A stretch of DNA of 64,000 nt from Mycolicibacterium boenickei (GCF_010731295.1 NZ_AP022579.1:5580001-5644000); one strand, 5' to 3'. Positions 19,197 through 28,354 are shown, numbered from the stretch's first letter. The notes: generated by a model not told the origin, from the letters alone. Made by a program: numbers and translations.

Positions 19197-19215
19197 TGAG
19201 GGTAGGTTTACCTTC
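19197..19215 (-). promoter_or_regulatory. IdeR iron box before mbtK
   Basis: TGAGGGTAGGTTTACCTTC matches the IdeR consensus at 13 of 19 positions, with the strong GGTAGG and ACCT blocks. It lies 27 bp upstream of the mbtK start. Both halves of the mbt-2 cluster therefore carry an iron box. Confidence 0.7.
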
Positions 19216-19231
19216 CTCCTCGCGATCGATG

Positions 19232-19591
19232 TCAGACCAGTAGCTTGGCCAGCACGGTCAGGTGGCTGAGCTCGACTTCACGGGTCGCGGTCACCAAGGT
19301 CACCGGGCCGTTGCCGGCCATCGCCCGCAGCTCATCGAAGGCCGCGGCCTCCTCGCCGGACTGCAACTCCTGGGTATAGCGAGCGACGAACTCGTCGTAG
19401 CGTTCCGGCTTGTGGTCGTACCAGTGTCGCAATTCCGTGGACGGGGCCACCGCCGGTAGCCAGTGCCCCACCCGCGGATCGGTCTTCTTCATGCCCCTGG
19501 GCCAGAGTCGGTCGACCAGAATCCGCTGCCCCTCGTCCGGTTCGGGTTCGGTGTACACCCGGGCCAGCCGGACACGGTGTTTCTCGGCCAT
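19232..19591 (-). CDS. DUF488 family protein
   Basis: 119 residues with the DUF488 signature [14 protein letters not shown] near residue 23, then [23 protein letters not shown] and the final strand [22 protein letters not shown]. Members of this family are small cytoplasmic proteins found across bacteria; the conserved Arg, Asp and Cys/Thr positions hint at an enzyme but no reaction is established to my knowledge. It lies upstream of mbtK on the same strand, 61 bp away, but mbtK has its own iron box, so a functional link is unlikely. A small gene diverges from its start. Confidence 0.85.
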   Translation of the reverse strand: MAEKHRVRLARVYTEPEPDEGQRILVDRLWPRGMKKTDPRVGHWLPAVAPSTELRHWYDHKPERYDEFVARYTQELQSGEEAAAFDELRAMAGNGPVTLVTATREVELSHLTVLAKLLV

Positions 19592-19617
19592 GACATGCCA
19601 TGGTAGGAGGCATGACC

Positions 19618-19821
19618 GTGGATCGGGTGCAGGATTTGCAGCGCTGGGAAGATTCCGGTGCGCACTGGCGCGTGCTCACCCGTACCCCGGACAGCCTCAC
19701 GATCGCGTTGCTGCGATGCGACGGCGGCGAGGAAGTGGACCAGTTCACCTCCACCGATCCGCGCCTCCTCGATTTCGTGGGTGACCGCAACACGAGCGAG
19801 GACCCGGAACATCCCGTCTGA
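19618..19821 (+). CDS. Small hypothetical protein
   Basis: 67 residues (VDRVQDLQRWEDSGAHWRVL...), rich in acidic residues and with no membrane segment. GGAGG at 19606-19610 is 7 nt before GTG 19618, which I take as the start; ATG 19612 is too close to that site. The central segment SLTIALLRCDGGEEVDQFTSTDPRLLDFV looks like a small folded beta domain, and the WRVL...LLRCDGGEEVD pattern occurs in small actinobacterial hypothetical proteins. The function is unknown. It ends immediately before the stop of the LuxR-type regulator on the other strand. Confidence 0.6.
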   Translation: MDRVQDLQRWEDSGAHWRVLTRTPDSLTIALLRCDGGEEVDQFTSTDPRLLDFVGDRNTSEDPEHPV

Positions 19822-22440
19822 TCACGTGACCGGGCCGAATCGCGCCAGCCGGGCCAGATGGTCGCGGTCGTCCACACCGAGCTTGGCGAACATGCGATAG
19901 AGATGCCCGTCTACGGTGCGCACCGACAGGCACAGCTTGCCTGCGATCTCGCGGTTGCTCATCCCGACGCCGACGAGGTGGGCTATCTCCCATTCCCGCT
20001 CGGTGAGCGGCAGCGGGCCGCCCGCACAGCACAGGGCAGGCGTCCGCGCACCGGTCTGACCCGACAGCCACAAAGCCCTCGCAGCGGACTCCAATTCACC
20101 TCCCCGGCAACCGGTCTGGGCGAACTGCCGGGCCGCGTGGGCCGCTGCATCCGCGGCCAATGCCAGCGCGCCGATCGCCTCGAAACGGTCCGTGGCAGCG
20201 ACAAGTTGTTCGGGATCATGCTGAGCCAGGCCGACGCTGTGCGCGGTGATGGCCTCGGTCAGCCTGCCACCGAGGCGGTGCGCCAGTTGCCGGATCCTGC
20301 GGTGACCTGACGGTTCCCCGAATCTCAGCGCGGTGTGCAGGGCTGTGAGCTCGACTGCGTCCATCTCGTGCGCCTTGGCGCACTGCGCTGCCCGGGCGGC
20401 ATGACCGACGGCTGATCTCGTGTCGCCATTGGCAGCCGCCGCCCAGGCTCTCGCCAGCTCCAGGTCCGGCCTGAACACCTCCAGTGGCCCGACCGCGGCG
20501 GCCTCGGCGCGCAGCAGCGCAGCGCGTGCACCAGGCCCGTTGCCCCGCATCCCCTCGGCCTGAGCCAGCCATGACGCGACCACCATGAGCCAGCCCGGCG
20601 GCAATCCATGAGGCGTCGCCCATACCGCGGCCTGAAACGCTTCACATGCCGAGGGAAGGCATCCGTGGGCCAGCGCCACCCGCCCACTCAGCGCCGCGAC
20701 GACAGCCTCGCCCTGCGGAGAACCGGCGGCCAGCACGGCGTAGCGGTCGCAGACCCGCTGGGCCCGCGCCAGCTCCCCTTCCGCCGCCGCCGCAGACACC
20801 TGCGCGAAGGCCAGCCAGTAACGCTGCGGCCCTGACTCGCAATCCTCGGCGGCCAATTCGCCCACCTGTGCAACGGCGGAGACCTCGTCCCAGCGCCCCG
20901 ACAGGGCCAGCGCGCCCGAGCCGGCCAGCGCTGCCCACACATTGGCCGTCGACATAGTCTCAACGCCGAGTATCTCGGTACCCATCGAGATCGCATCGGC
21001 AAGCCCACCGGCGAAGAACGCGAAAACCGCCTCCATCGCCACCACCAGTCCCAACGTCCGCGGGCAGTGCAGCTGCCGGCGAACCAGGGCGAGTACGGCC
21101 CGCGCGGCGTCAGGACGGGCACACCCGAAGAACAGGTTGGAGGCCCGCAGGCAACCCCAACGCGCCAGCATCGGCTCGTCGTCGGCCTGCGGCACCGAAC
21201 GGGCCAGCAGTTCCTCGGCCTGCTCGCCACGCCCCTGCCAGCTCATCGCGTCGGCCAGCACCATCGCCGCAGGCACCCCGGCGCCGTGATCCAGGGCGTA
21301 TCGGGCCAGCTCTTCTCCCAGGGCCAGGTTGGACATGGTGACGGCACTGGCAGCGGCGTCGGCGACAACCTCCGCATCCGCCGGACCGTCGCCCCCTGTC
21401 ATGAATCGCGCCAGCTGAATACGCCCACGTACGTCAGCGGGCCCGACGTGGTTCGGCGACGCCAGGTGTTGCCCCAACAGCGCGGCCAGGAGCGTATTGA
21501 TCTGCCGGGAACGGGTTTTCGAGCATCGACTACGGGCCACTTCACCGATGATGGGATGGCCTGGCTGCACGACGGTGCAGGTCGCGTCATTCAGCACCTG
21601 GATCGCTCCCCTGCGCTCGAGCCTGGCGATCGCGTCGAGGTCGCAGGCGCCCACCAGCACGTCCCAGTCGAGTACCTCCGCGGTGGACACGACCTCAAGC
21701 ACATCACGTTCGTCCGGCGTCACCGTGTCGAATCGTGACTCGATGAGCGCGTGCAGATCGGCACTCGCCCGTAGCTGCCCGCGCAACCGCCACCGGCCCT
21801 GATCGCAGACAAACGCCGAATCGCTCAGGGCCGCGTTGAGCGCACCCCGGAGGTAGAGCGGACTTCCCGAGGAGAACCGGTGCAGTTCTGCGACCGCATG
21901 CGCCTCGACCTCGCCGCCCAACACGGCCGCCGCCAACTCGCCCGTCTGCTCGCGTGTGAAGGGTTCGAGGTCCAACCGCAGCAGCAGCTGTTCCTTCCAC
22001 AACGCCGTCACCGCATCGGATGTGGCCGCGCCGTTCCCGATCGTGACGATCAGCCTCGGCGCGCCGTGCACCGCGAGCTGCTGGACCAACAGGGCCGACA
22101 ACGGGTCCAGGTACTGCGCGTCATCGGCCACGATGACCAGGTCAGGATCGGCTGCCATCATCTCGTGTGCGACGGCGAGCATCACCGTCGGGTCGTGTGC
22201 ATCGGTGAGGGTCAGTGCGTGACGAAATGCCCCCAGCGGCACCGCCTGCCCGGTCTCGGTACCCAGCACGAACCGGACCGGGCAACCGTCGGCCTCCAGA
22301 CCCTCGGCCAGCACCCGGGCCAGCGCCGACTTGCCCACCCCGGCTCTTCCGGCCAGCACCACACCGCGGGAGCCGCCCCGCAGTGCCTGCGTGGCTTCAC
22401 GCAGTTCGGCATCCCGTGCGACGAATGGCCAGTCCGACAA
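19822..22440 (-). CDS. Large ATP-binding LuxR family regulator (LAL type)
   Basis: 872 residues. The N-terminus is an AAA/STAND ATPase with the Walker A loop AGRAGVGKSALA (residues about 31-42) and Walker B LVIVADDAQYL. A long helical, TPR-like middle follows (AAALRAEAAA-type repeats, residues about 300-780). The C-terminus is a LuxR helix-turn-helix, LTEREWEIAHLVGVGMSNREIAGKLCLSVRTVDGHLYRMFAKL. Such MalT-like proteins bind ATP and a ligand and then activate target promoters. No obvious target is adjacent; the next gene downstream on its strand is the mbt/DUF488 area. Its own upstream region (22441-22583) has a CCCGGG-centred short palindrome. Confidence 0.9.
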   Translation of the reverse strand: MSDWPFVARDAELREATQALRGGSRGVVLAGRAGVGKSALARVLAEGLEADGCPVRFVLGTETGQAVPLGAFRHALTLTDAHDPTVMLAVAHEMMAADPDLVIVADDAQYLDPLSALLVQQLAVHGAPRLIVTIGNGAATSDAVTALWKEQLLLRLDLEPFTREQTGELAAAVLGGEVEAHAVAELHRFSSGSPLYLRGALNAALSDSAFVCDQGRWRLRGQLRASADLHALIESRFDTVTPDERDVLEVVSTAEVLDWDVLVGACDLDAIARLERRGAIQVLNDATCTVVQPGHPIIGEVARSRCSKTRSRQINTLLAALLGQHLASPNHVGPADVRGRIQLARFMTGGDGPADAEVVADAAASAVTMSNLALGEELARYALDHGAGVPAAMVLADAMSWQGRGEQAEELLARSVPQADDEPMLARWGCLRASNLFFGCARPDAARAVLALVRRQLHCPRTLGLVVAMEAVFAFFAGGLADAISMGTEILGVETMSTANVWAALAGSGALALSGRWDEVSAVAQVGELAAEDCESGPQRYWLAFAQVSAAAAEGELARAQRVCDRYAVLAAGSPQGEAVVAALSGRVALAHGCLPSACEAFQAAVWATPHGLPPGWLMVVASWLAQAEGMRGNGPGARAALLRAEAAAVGPLEVFRPDLELARAWAAAANGDTRSAVGHAARAAQCAKAHEMDAVELTALHTALRFGEPSGHRRIRQLAHRLGGRLTEAITAHSVGLAQHDPEQLVAATDRFEAIGALALAADAAAHAARQFAQTGCRGGELESAARALWLSGQTGARTPALCCAGGPLPLTEREWEIAHLVGVGMSNREIAGKLCLSVRTVDGHLYRMFAKLGVDDRDHLARLARFGPVT

Positions 22441-22583
22441 ATACGACCCCCAGAGGTTCGCGGCTTACCCGGGTGACGGTACGCCGGTACAAGAATTTGT
22501 AACGGCTATTCACGGCCGTCGCGACACGAATCTTTGCCTCAGAAAACACTTCTCGGTCGCCGGCGGCACTCACTCCAGGCAGC

Positions 22584-23732
22584 CTAAGCCGCCGATCGCG
22601 GCTCCCATACGCCGCGCCGCATCACTGCGGCGACAGCGAGATCCGCATCGAGTACGACGAGATCGGCTGCGGCACCGGGGATCAGGCCGCCACCGGGAAA
22701 CCCCAGCGCCCGGGCCGGGTTGAGCGAGGCCTGACGGACAGCGAGCAGCAGGGCCTCCTCCTCGCCGGCCAAACCGCAATGCGCCACGGCGAATCGGACT
22801 ACGCGGTCCATGGTCGCCGTGCTCCCCGCGACGGTGTCGGTGCCTCCGACGAACGCGACCCCGTCGACCACGTCGACCTGCACCGGCCCCAGGTGATAAC
22901 GCCCGTCGGACATGCCGGTGGCCGCCATCGCGTCGGTGATCAGCGAAGCGCGATCCGGGCCCACCGAACGCGTGACATGCCGGTAGATGGCCGGATCGAT
23001 GTGGACCCCGTCGGTGATGAGTTCAACGGTGACGGACGGGTCTTCGAGCAGCGCGATCACCGGACCCGGCTCCCGCCGGTCGATGGGGCGCATTGCATTG
23101 AACAGATGTGTGCCCACCGTGGCACCGGCCGCGATCGCGGCGCGGGTCTGTTCGTACGTCGCCTCGGTATGCCCGACGGCGACGACGACGCCGGCATCGA
23201 CCAGACGCCGGATTGCGGCCAGGGCACCCGTCCGTTCGGGCGCGATCGTCACCATCCGGATCGTTCCCGCGGCGGCGTCGAGCAGCCGGTCGATCTCCGC
23301 CGGATCCGGATCACGCATGAGCGCAGGTTGATGGGCCCCGCACCGCATGGTCGACAACCACGGGCCCTCCAGGTGGATTCCGTCGATCAGCCCGTCCCGC
23401 ACCTGCTCGGCGAGCACGGCGACCTGACGCAGTAGATCGTCCGGGCTCGCGGTGACCAGGGAGGCGATCATGGTGGTGGTTCCGTGCGCGCGGTGCAGTG
23501 CCACCGCGGCCGACGTGTCGGCTTCCGATGCCACCGAGAAACTGCCACCGCCACCGCCGTGCGTGTGAGTGTCGACGAAGCCCGGCATCACCGTCACCGG
23601 GCCGAGGGCACGATCGGCAGGCCGCGGCGGCTCTCCCGCACCCAGCGCCTGCACCCGGCCGCCGGACACGTCAATCCATCCGGGCCGCAACAGATCTGCG
23701 CCCGTGATCAGCGTTTCGGCGGTCAGCAGCAT
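22584..23732 (-). CDS. nagA: N-acetylglucosamine-6-phosphate deacetylase
   Basis: 382 residues of the amidohydrolase family. It removes acetate from GlcNAc-6-phosphate, giving glucosamine-6-phosphate for NagB. Metal and substrate motifs are visible: GFVDTHTHGGGG (H-x-H), HLEGPWL (Glu ligand of the NagA group), VVAVGHTEATYEQ, GTHLFNAMRP, ITDGVHIDP and SLITDAMAATGM (catalytic Asp). The end GFPGGGLIPGAAADLVVLDADL is also typical. It is the last gene of nagA-nagB-IIA reading on the minus strand; its start abuts the nagB stop, so coupling is likely. Confidence 0.93.
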   Translation of the reverse strand: MLLTAETLITGADLLRPGWIDVSGGRVQALGAGEPPRPADRALGPVTVMPGFVDTHTHGGGGGSFSVASEADTSAAVALHRAHGTTTMIASLVTASPDDLLRQVAVLAEQVRDGLIDGIHLEGPWLSTMRCGAHQPALMRDPDPAEIDRLLDAAAGTIRMVTIAPERTGALAAIRRLVDAGVVVAVGHTEATYEQTRAAIAAGATVGTHLFNAMRPIDRREPGPVIALLEDPSVTVELITDGVHIDPAIYRHVTRSVGPDRASLITDAMAATGMSDGRYHLGPVQVDVVDGVAFVGGTDTVAGSTATMDRVVRFAVAHCGLAGEEEALLLAVRQASLNPARALGFPGGGLIPGAAADLVVLDADLAVAAVMRRGVWEPRSAA

Positions 23733-24518
23733 TCAGATGCCCTGCCAGTCCGGTTTCGACAGGTAGGTCTCACGGTAGTAGCCGATGAGCTGAAGCCGCT
23801 GTGCCGCAGCCTCATCCAGCAGAACGGTGACATGCGGATGATGCTGCAGGATGGTCGCCGGCCACATGGCGCTCACCGCCCCCTCGACGAGGTGGTGCAC
23901 GGCTTCGGCCTTGCTGCGACCGAGCGCCACCAGGATCACGTGCCGGGCGGCCATGATGGTGGCCAGCCCCTGGGTCAGGCAGTGTGTCGGCACGGCTTCG
24001 AGGTCGTCCCCGAAGAACCGGGCGTTGTCGAGGCGGGTCTGCCGCGTCAGCGTCTTGATCCGGGTGCGTGACGCCAGCGAGGACCCGGGCTCGTTGAAGC
24101 CGATGTGCCCGTCGGTGCCGATACCGAGGATCTGCAGATCCACGCCGCCGGCGGCGCGAATGGCGTCCTCATACGCCGCGCACGCCGCCGGAATGTCGGT
24201 CGCCAGGCCATCGGGGCCGAGCACGGCATCAGGCGCGAAGTCGACGCGTGAGACGAACACGGTGTCGATCACATTGCGGTAGCGCTCGGGATGGTCGGCG
24301 GGCAGACCGACGTATTCGTCGAGGGTGAACGCCCGAACCTGCCGGAAGGAGATGCGCCCGGCGGCATGCCGTGCGGCGAGCTCGTCGTAGATCGCCAGCG
24401 GTGACGAGCCGGTGGCCAGCCCGAGCACCGCATCGGGTTTGCGAACCAGGAGCGCGCCGATCGCATCGGCGGCCAGACCGCCGATCGTGGCGGCGTCGGG
24501 CAGGATGATGACTTCCAT
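23733..24518 (-). CDS. nagB: Glucosamine-6-phosphate deaminase
   Basis: 261 residues, the usual length. It converts glucosamine-6-phosphate to fructose-6-phosphate and ammonia. The catalytic parts are readable: GLATGSSPLAIYDEL (phosphate loop), AFTLDEYVGLPADHPERY with the proton-transfer Asp, and GIGTDGHIGFNEPGSSL with the His and Glu of the ring-opening dyad. It ends KPDWQGI, a short tail, so the long allosteric tail of E. coli NagB is not obvious. The start lies directly next to the stop of the IIA gene, and it is followed without a gap by nagA. Confidence 0.94.
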   Translation of the reverse strand: MEVIILPDAATIGGLAADAIGALLVRKPDAVLGLATGSSPLAIYDELAARHAAGRISFRQVRAFTLDEYVGLPADHPERYRNVIDTVFVSRVDFAPDAVLGPDGLATDIPAACAAYEDAIRAAGGVDLQILGIGTDGHIGFNEPGSSLASRTRIKTLTRQTRLDNARFFGDDLEAVPTHCLTQGLATIMAARHVILVALGRSKAEAVHHLVEGAVSAMWPATILQHHPHVTVLLDEAAAQRLQLIGYYRETYLSKPDWQGI

Positions 24519-24989
24519 TTACTTGTTCGCCGTGAAAAGCTCTGCACCCGAGTCGATGTCGAGCCCCGAGGCGACCGGTGCAGCCACGGTCACGTTGCCG
24601 GGTTCACGCTCGTCCATGACCACGACCGGCACAATCGGATTGAGCCCCTTCGCCTCGATGGCAGGCACGTCGTAGGTGATCACCACCTGGCCGGCGTCGA
24701 CCTGATCCCCCTGGCTCACGTGCGTCGTGAATCCTTCACCGTTGAGTGCGACCGTATCCAACCCGAGGTGAACCAGGACGCCGACGTTGTCGGCGGTCAT
24801 GATGACGTACGCGTGCGGCATCAGCTTCAACAACTTGCCGCTGACCGGGGCGATCGCGTCGATCACACCCCGCGGTGGGTCCACGGCCGCGCCATATCCC
24901 ACCATGCCCGCCGAGAACACCGGGTCCGGAACATCCTGGAGTGCCACTGCGCGCCCCGCGACGGGGGCGAGAACTCGCGTGCTGCTCAC
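24519..24989 (-). CDS. PTS glucose-type subunit IIA (Crr-like)
   Basis: 156 residues with the IIA-Glc fold: VLAPVAGRAVALQDVPDPVFSAGMVGYGAAVDP at the start and VGVLVHLGLDTVALNGEGF, whose His is the phosphorylated residue. The downstream SQGDQVDAGQVVITYD is also diagnostic. It accepts phosphate from HPr and passes it to the IIB domain of the divergent permease. GTG 24989 is chosen because AAAGGAG precedes it by 8 nt and the protein then starts in the family pattern; the frame back to 25109 is unrelated sequence. PtsI and HPr genes are not in this window. Confidence 0.9.
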   Translation of the reverse strand: MSSTRVLAPVAGRAVALQDVPDPVFSAGMVGYGAAVDPPRGVIDAIAPVSGKLLKLMPHAYVIMTADNVGVLVHLGLDTVALNGEGFTTHVSQGDQVDAGQVVITYDVPAIEAKGLNPIVPVVVMDEREPGNVTVAAPVASGLDIDSGAELFTANK

Positions 24990-25136
24990 TGTGTTGGCTC
25001 CTTTGCGGGGCGGGGGTGCTCGTGACCCAACAATACGAGGGTGGCCGAAAGACGGCCGCGCGTTCGCGGGTTCTCGTCTAAGCTTCCGCACAGCTTTGCG
25101 GCGGTTCACGCCGAGTGGTCAGGAGGACGGTGGGCT

Positions 25137-26708
25137 ATGAGCGGTACGACCAAACCTGAAGGCGCACAGGAGAAGTCCGGTCTGAACATACCCGCTTTCG
25201 CCCAGCTGCAACGCCTCGGCAAGAGCCTCATGCTGCCCATCGCCGTGTTGCCCGCCGCGGGCATCCTGCTCCGGCTGGGTCAACCCGACCTGCTGGGCCG
25301 GATCGACTTCCCCGTCATCGGCCCGTTCTTCAAGGCGATGAGCGCGGCCGGTGACGCCCTGTTCACCAATCTGCCGCTGCTCTTCGCGGTCGGTGTCGCG
25401 ATCGGCTTCGCCCGCAAGGCCGACGGCTCGACGGCACTGGCTGCGGTGGTCGGCTACCTGGTGATGGCAGCGGTCTTCAAGACCATGTCCCCGATCGTGC
25501 TGGCGGGCGAGGTGGACAAGGCGGGCGACCAGGCGCAGATCAACTACAGCGTCTTCGCCGGCATCGTGGTGGGTCTGGTGACGGCCTGGTTGTTCGACCG
25601 CTACCACACCATCCAATTGCCGTCCTATCTCGGCTTTTTCGGAGGACGGCGATTCGTCCCGATCGTGGTGTCGCTGGCGAGTTTGTTCATCGCCTTCCTG
25701 ATGAGCTACTTCTATCCGATCTTCGATGCGGGCCTGACCGGTCTCGGCCGGTTCATCGGCGGCAGCGGTGCGTTGGGTGCGTTCGTCTATGGGTTCGCCA
25801 ACCGCATGCTGATTCCGCTGGGCTTACACCACATCCCGAACTCGTACGTGTGGTTCATCTACGGCGACTACCAAACGCCGGACGGCAACGTGGTCACCGG
25901 CGAACTCACCCGGTTCGCGGCCGGAGACCCGACCGCGGGGATCCTCACCTCGGGGTTCTACCCGGTCCTGATGTTCGGATTGCCCGCCGCCGCGCTGGCG
26001 ATGATCCTGGCCGCGAACAAGAAGCAGCGCAAGGTTGCGGTCGGCATCCTCTCGGCGGCCGCCCTCACCGCATTCCTGACCGGCGTGACCGAACCGCTGG
26101 AGTTCGCGTTCATGTTCGTGGCGTTCCCGCTCTACGTCATCCATGCGGTCCTGACGGGGCTGTCCCTCGCGATCGCCTACCTGCTCGACATCCACCTGGG
26201 CTTCTCGTTCTCCGCCGGCCTCCTCGACCTGTTGCTCTACGGCGGTGCACCCGCGGCGAAGAACATCTGGCTCCTCATCGCGATGGGTCTGGCGTTCTCG
26301 GTCGTGTACTTCGTCCTGTTCTGGTTCGCCATCAAGAAATGGAACATGCGTACACCGGGCCGTGAACCCGAAGCCGAGTTCGAAGCCGAGGAACAGGCCA
26401 ACCTCGGCGAGGGCGCCGACTCCACGACTACCGTCACAGCCGGCGGCGCAGGCACTCTCACCGCACCCGCGCGGGCCGACACGCGGGCCGAGCAGATCAT
26501 CGCCGCATTCGGCGGCCAGGAAAACCTCGTGAACGTCGACGCCTGCATCACCCGGCTGCGGATGGAGGTCGCCGACAAGAGCAAGGTCGACCAGGACCGG
26601 CTGAAGTCGCTCGGCGCCGCAGGCGTCATCGAAGTCGGCAACAGCGTTCAGGCGGTGTTCGGCACCAGTTCCGAGGCACTCAAGAACGAGATCGTCGACA
26701 GCCTGTAG
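25137..26708 (+). CDS. PTS permease subunits IIC-IIB, glucose/N-acetylglucosamine type
   Basis: 523 residues: a IIC membrane domain (residues about 17-410) with [52 protein letters not shown] and [14 protein letters not shown] (the GITEP-like motif of the substrate site), and a C-terminal IIB domain with the phosphocysteine in [12 protein letters not shown]. With the IIA gene this makes a full enzyme II that takes up and phosphorylates a hexose. The nagA-nagB neighbours point to N-acetylglucosamine or glucosamine, though family members take glucose. AGGAGG precedes ATG 25137 by 10 nt. It is divergent from IIA. Confidence 0.92.
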   Translation: MSGTTKPEGAQEKSGLNIPAFAQLQRLGKSLMLPIAVLPAAGILLRLGQPDLLGRIDFPVIGPFFKAMSAAGDALFTNLPLLFAVGVAIGFARKADGSTALAAVVGYLVMAAVFKTMSPIVLAGEVDKAGDQAQINYSVFAGIVVGLVTAWLFDRYHTIQLPSYLGFFGGRRFVPIVVSLASLFIAFLMSYFYPIFDAGLTGLGRFIGGSGALGAFVYGFANRMLIPLGLHHIPNSYVWFIYGDYQTPDGNVVTGELTRFAAGDPTAGILTSGFYPVLMFGLPAAALAMILAANKKQRKVAVGILSAAALTAFLTGVTEPLEFAFMFVAFPLYVIHAVLTGLSLAIAYLLDIHLGFSFSAGLLDLLLYGGAPAAKNIWLLIAMGLAFSVVYFVLFWFAIKKWNMRTPGREPEAEFEAEEQANLGEGADSTTTVTAGGAGTLTAPARADTRAEQIIAAFGGQENLVNVDACITRLRMEVADKSKVDQDRLKSLGAAGVIEVGNSVQAVFGTSSEALKNEIVDSL

Positions 26709-26721
26709 TGCTTGGGCAACC

Positions 26722-27057
26722 TCACACCGACAGCAACCTCTGGAAGAAATCGCGATAGCGCGTGAGCGCCACCCGAAGGTCTTCGGTGGATGCCTCCTCG
26801 CCTCGGGACCATTGCGCCTCAAGTCGAGACCGGGTGTCGGCGAAGCTCGCGGTGAGCTCTTCGACCACTTCCGCCACCAGGTTGTCCGCTTTCTGCACAC
26901 ACTCTCTCGGATCGTCGACGAAGGCCGCCTGAACGTCATTCCAGCGCGAGTGCAGCCCCGAGCGATGTTCGTCGGCGAACAACAACGTGTTGTCCTCGCT
27001 GCCCGCCCGGGCCTCGGCCGGTCGGGCCGTCGTCGTGTGTTCGTCGTGCGTGGTCAC
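26722..27057 (-). CDS. Small protein with QAxFVDxP...AD.LVxEV domain (soluble member of a tandem pair)
   Basis: 111 residues, no signal or membrane segment. The Thr/Glu-rich first 25 residues look disordered. The rest has W-x3-QAAFVDDPRECVQKADNLVAEVVEEL and ends EDLRVALTRYRDFFQRLL. The next gene upstream encodes a membrane protein with the same two elements, so the pair share a domain. I have seen this pattern in hypothetical proteins of actinobacteria and other bacteria but know no function. Its GTG overlaps the stop of the partner (GTGA), so translation is coupled. The domain looks all-helical and could mediate protein contacts. Confidence 0.7.
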   Translation of the reverse strand: MTTHDEHTTTARPAEARAGSEDNTLLFADEHRSGLHSRWNDVQAAFVDDPRECVQKADNLVAEVVEELTASFADTRSRLEAQWSRGEEASTEDLRVALTRYRDFFQRLLSV

Positions 27058-27722
27058 GCCCGCGCCTCCTTGGTCGAATCCGTACCGGCATCGTGCCTGT
27101 CCGCCTCACGGCCGCCCGCGTCGTGCTGGGTCAGGGCGTCACGTTCGGCGGCCCCGTCGTCGAGTCCGGTTCTCGCTTCGGGCACCGCGCCGACCAACTG
27201 CTCGAAGAGTGCGCGATAGTGCACGATCGCCTCACGCTGAGCTTCGGTACCGATCTCACCTTTCTCTTGGGCAAGGTGCAGGATGTGCGCAGCACGATAG
27301 TGCTCGACCACCTTGGGGTGGTCGACTGAGATGTCAGCGGCACGCTGCTCGAAATCGTCGATCGGATAACCCCGTTCACGCATCACCTCGGTAACCAGGC
27401 GGTCTGCCTCGCTGACCGACTTCGACGGGCTGTCGACAAACCCGGCCTGGGTCACCCCCCATGCCTCGATGTACCTGGCCCGGGATTCCGGGGTCAACTC
27501 ATTGATCTTGAGCTTGTTGTGCTTGCGTTCGCGCGCACGCAGTTCCCGCTCCGCGGCACGCTGACCGCCTGCTGTCTCGACAGCGTGCTCATACTCGGGC
27601 CCGAACTGTTCCCTGAGTCGTTCACTGCGCTTCTGGCGCATCATCGCTGCGACCACGACCACCGCGAGCAGCACGATGACCACGGCGACTACGACGATGA
27701 CGATCCAACTCCATGTAGGCAT
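27054..27722 (-). CDS. Membrane-anchored protein with the same helical domain
   Basis: 222 residues. One N-terminal helix (TWSWIVIVVVAVVIVLLAVVVVAAMM) anchors it, followed by a charged stretch (RERKHNKLKINELTPESRARY) and then the domain W-x3-QAGFVDSPSKSVSEADRLVTEVMRERGYP, HYRAAHILHLAQ and AIVHYRALFEQLV. A Ser/Asp/Arg tail follows. The domain therefore probably faces the cytoplasm, behind an N-out anchor. ATG 27722 has GGAGG 8 nt upstream and starts just before the membrane helix; the frame up to 27806 has no such signal. The GYP and ADRLV motifs are the shared core with the downstream protein. Function unknown. Confidence 0.75.
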   Translation of the reverse strand: MPTWSWIVIVVVAVVIVLLAVVVVAAMMRQKRSERLREQFGPEYEHAVETAGGQRAAERELRARERKHNKLKINELTPESRARYIEAWGVTQAGFVDSPSKSVSEADRLVTEVMRERGYPIDDFEQRAADISVDHPKVVEHYRAAHILHLAQEKGEIGTEAQREAIVHYRALFEQLVGAVPEARTGLDDGAAERDALTQHDAGGREADRHDAGTDSTKEARA

Positions 27723-27796
27723 TTCCAGACCTCCTGCGGCCAGGAGTACCCACGCACCGTCGACAGAAACGTCAATTCCTGGACGCGCCAGCGCGG

Positions 27797-28354
27797 TCAG
27801 CGGCAATACGACCGGGTGGCGTGGTCCAGCGCCCGCCGATACAGCGGATCCAGATCGCGTGCGGCCGCTACCTCGTCAACCGCGTTCGCCAGGTCGGTCC
27901 GGCAGGCCGGTGAGTGCAGGGCAGGCCACTGGCTGACGATCTCGTTCACCATCGCGTGGTTGAGTCCGTCGATGGTCGTCCTCGACACGGCCAGGTCGGG
28001 AGCTCTCACCGGAGCCGTGGTGGGATCGAGCTTCCATTGCGAGAACAGCCCGTACTCCACCGCGACGGTCGCGTCGATCTGATCCCGGAAAACGTCCCTC
28101 ACGTAGGCCGGATCGATATTCCGGTCGCCGGCCTCAGCGGTGGTGGCGTCGATGACCTGTTGTTCACGGCGTGGATCCTCGATCGCCCCTCCGGTGCGGA
28201 ACTTGTTGGCGGCCACCGGATCCGCGGTCTGCAGCCGCTGCGCGGCGGCGTCGACCAGCGGTTGCAGCGGGCTGGGCCCCTCTGCTCGGGCGATCGGTGC
28301 GAGGGACAGCGCCGCGAGTGCGAGGGCACCGACCGTTGCGATTCGGCTCGTCAT
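27797..28354 (-). CDS. Secreted AroQ-gamma chorismate mutase
   Basis: 185 residues with a signal peptide (MTSRIATVGALALAALSLAPIARA) and an all-helical chorismate mutase domain close to Rv1885c. Segments shared with it are LVDAAAQRLQTADPVAANKF, IEDPRREQQVID, DPAYVRDVFRDQIDATVAVEYGLFSQWKLDP, AVSRTTIDGLNHAMV and DPLYRRALDHATRSYC, the last with a Cys that pairs with CRTDL. It converts chorismate to prephenate outside the cytoplasm; why exported mycobacteria need this is not settled. Its ATG overlaps the stop of the DUF2993 gene (TGATG), so the two are coupled. Confidence 0.92.
   Translation of the reverse strand: MTSRIATVGALALAALSLAPIARAEGPSPLQPLVDAAAQRLQTADPVAANKFRTGGAIEDPRREQQVIDATTAEAGDRNIDPAYVRDVFRDQIDATVAVEYGLFSQWKLDPTTAPVRAPDLAVSRTTIDGLNHAMVNEIVSQWPALHSPACRTDLANAVDEVAAARDLDPLYRRALDHATRSYCR

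Noticed and set aside
25042..25060. Short hairpin GGCCG-AAAGA-CGGCC
   Set aside because: Five-base stem in high-GC DNA occurs often by chance and has no T tract or other support.
24990..25136. DasR site between IIA and IIC-IIB
   Set aside because: Only a single half-site AGTGGTC is visible; the second half is missing.
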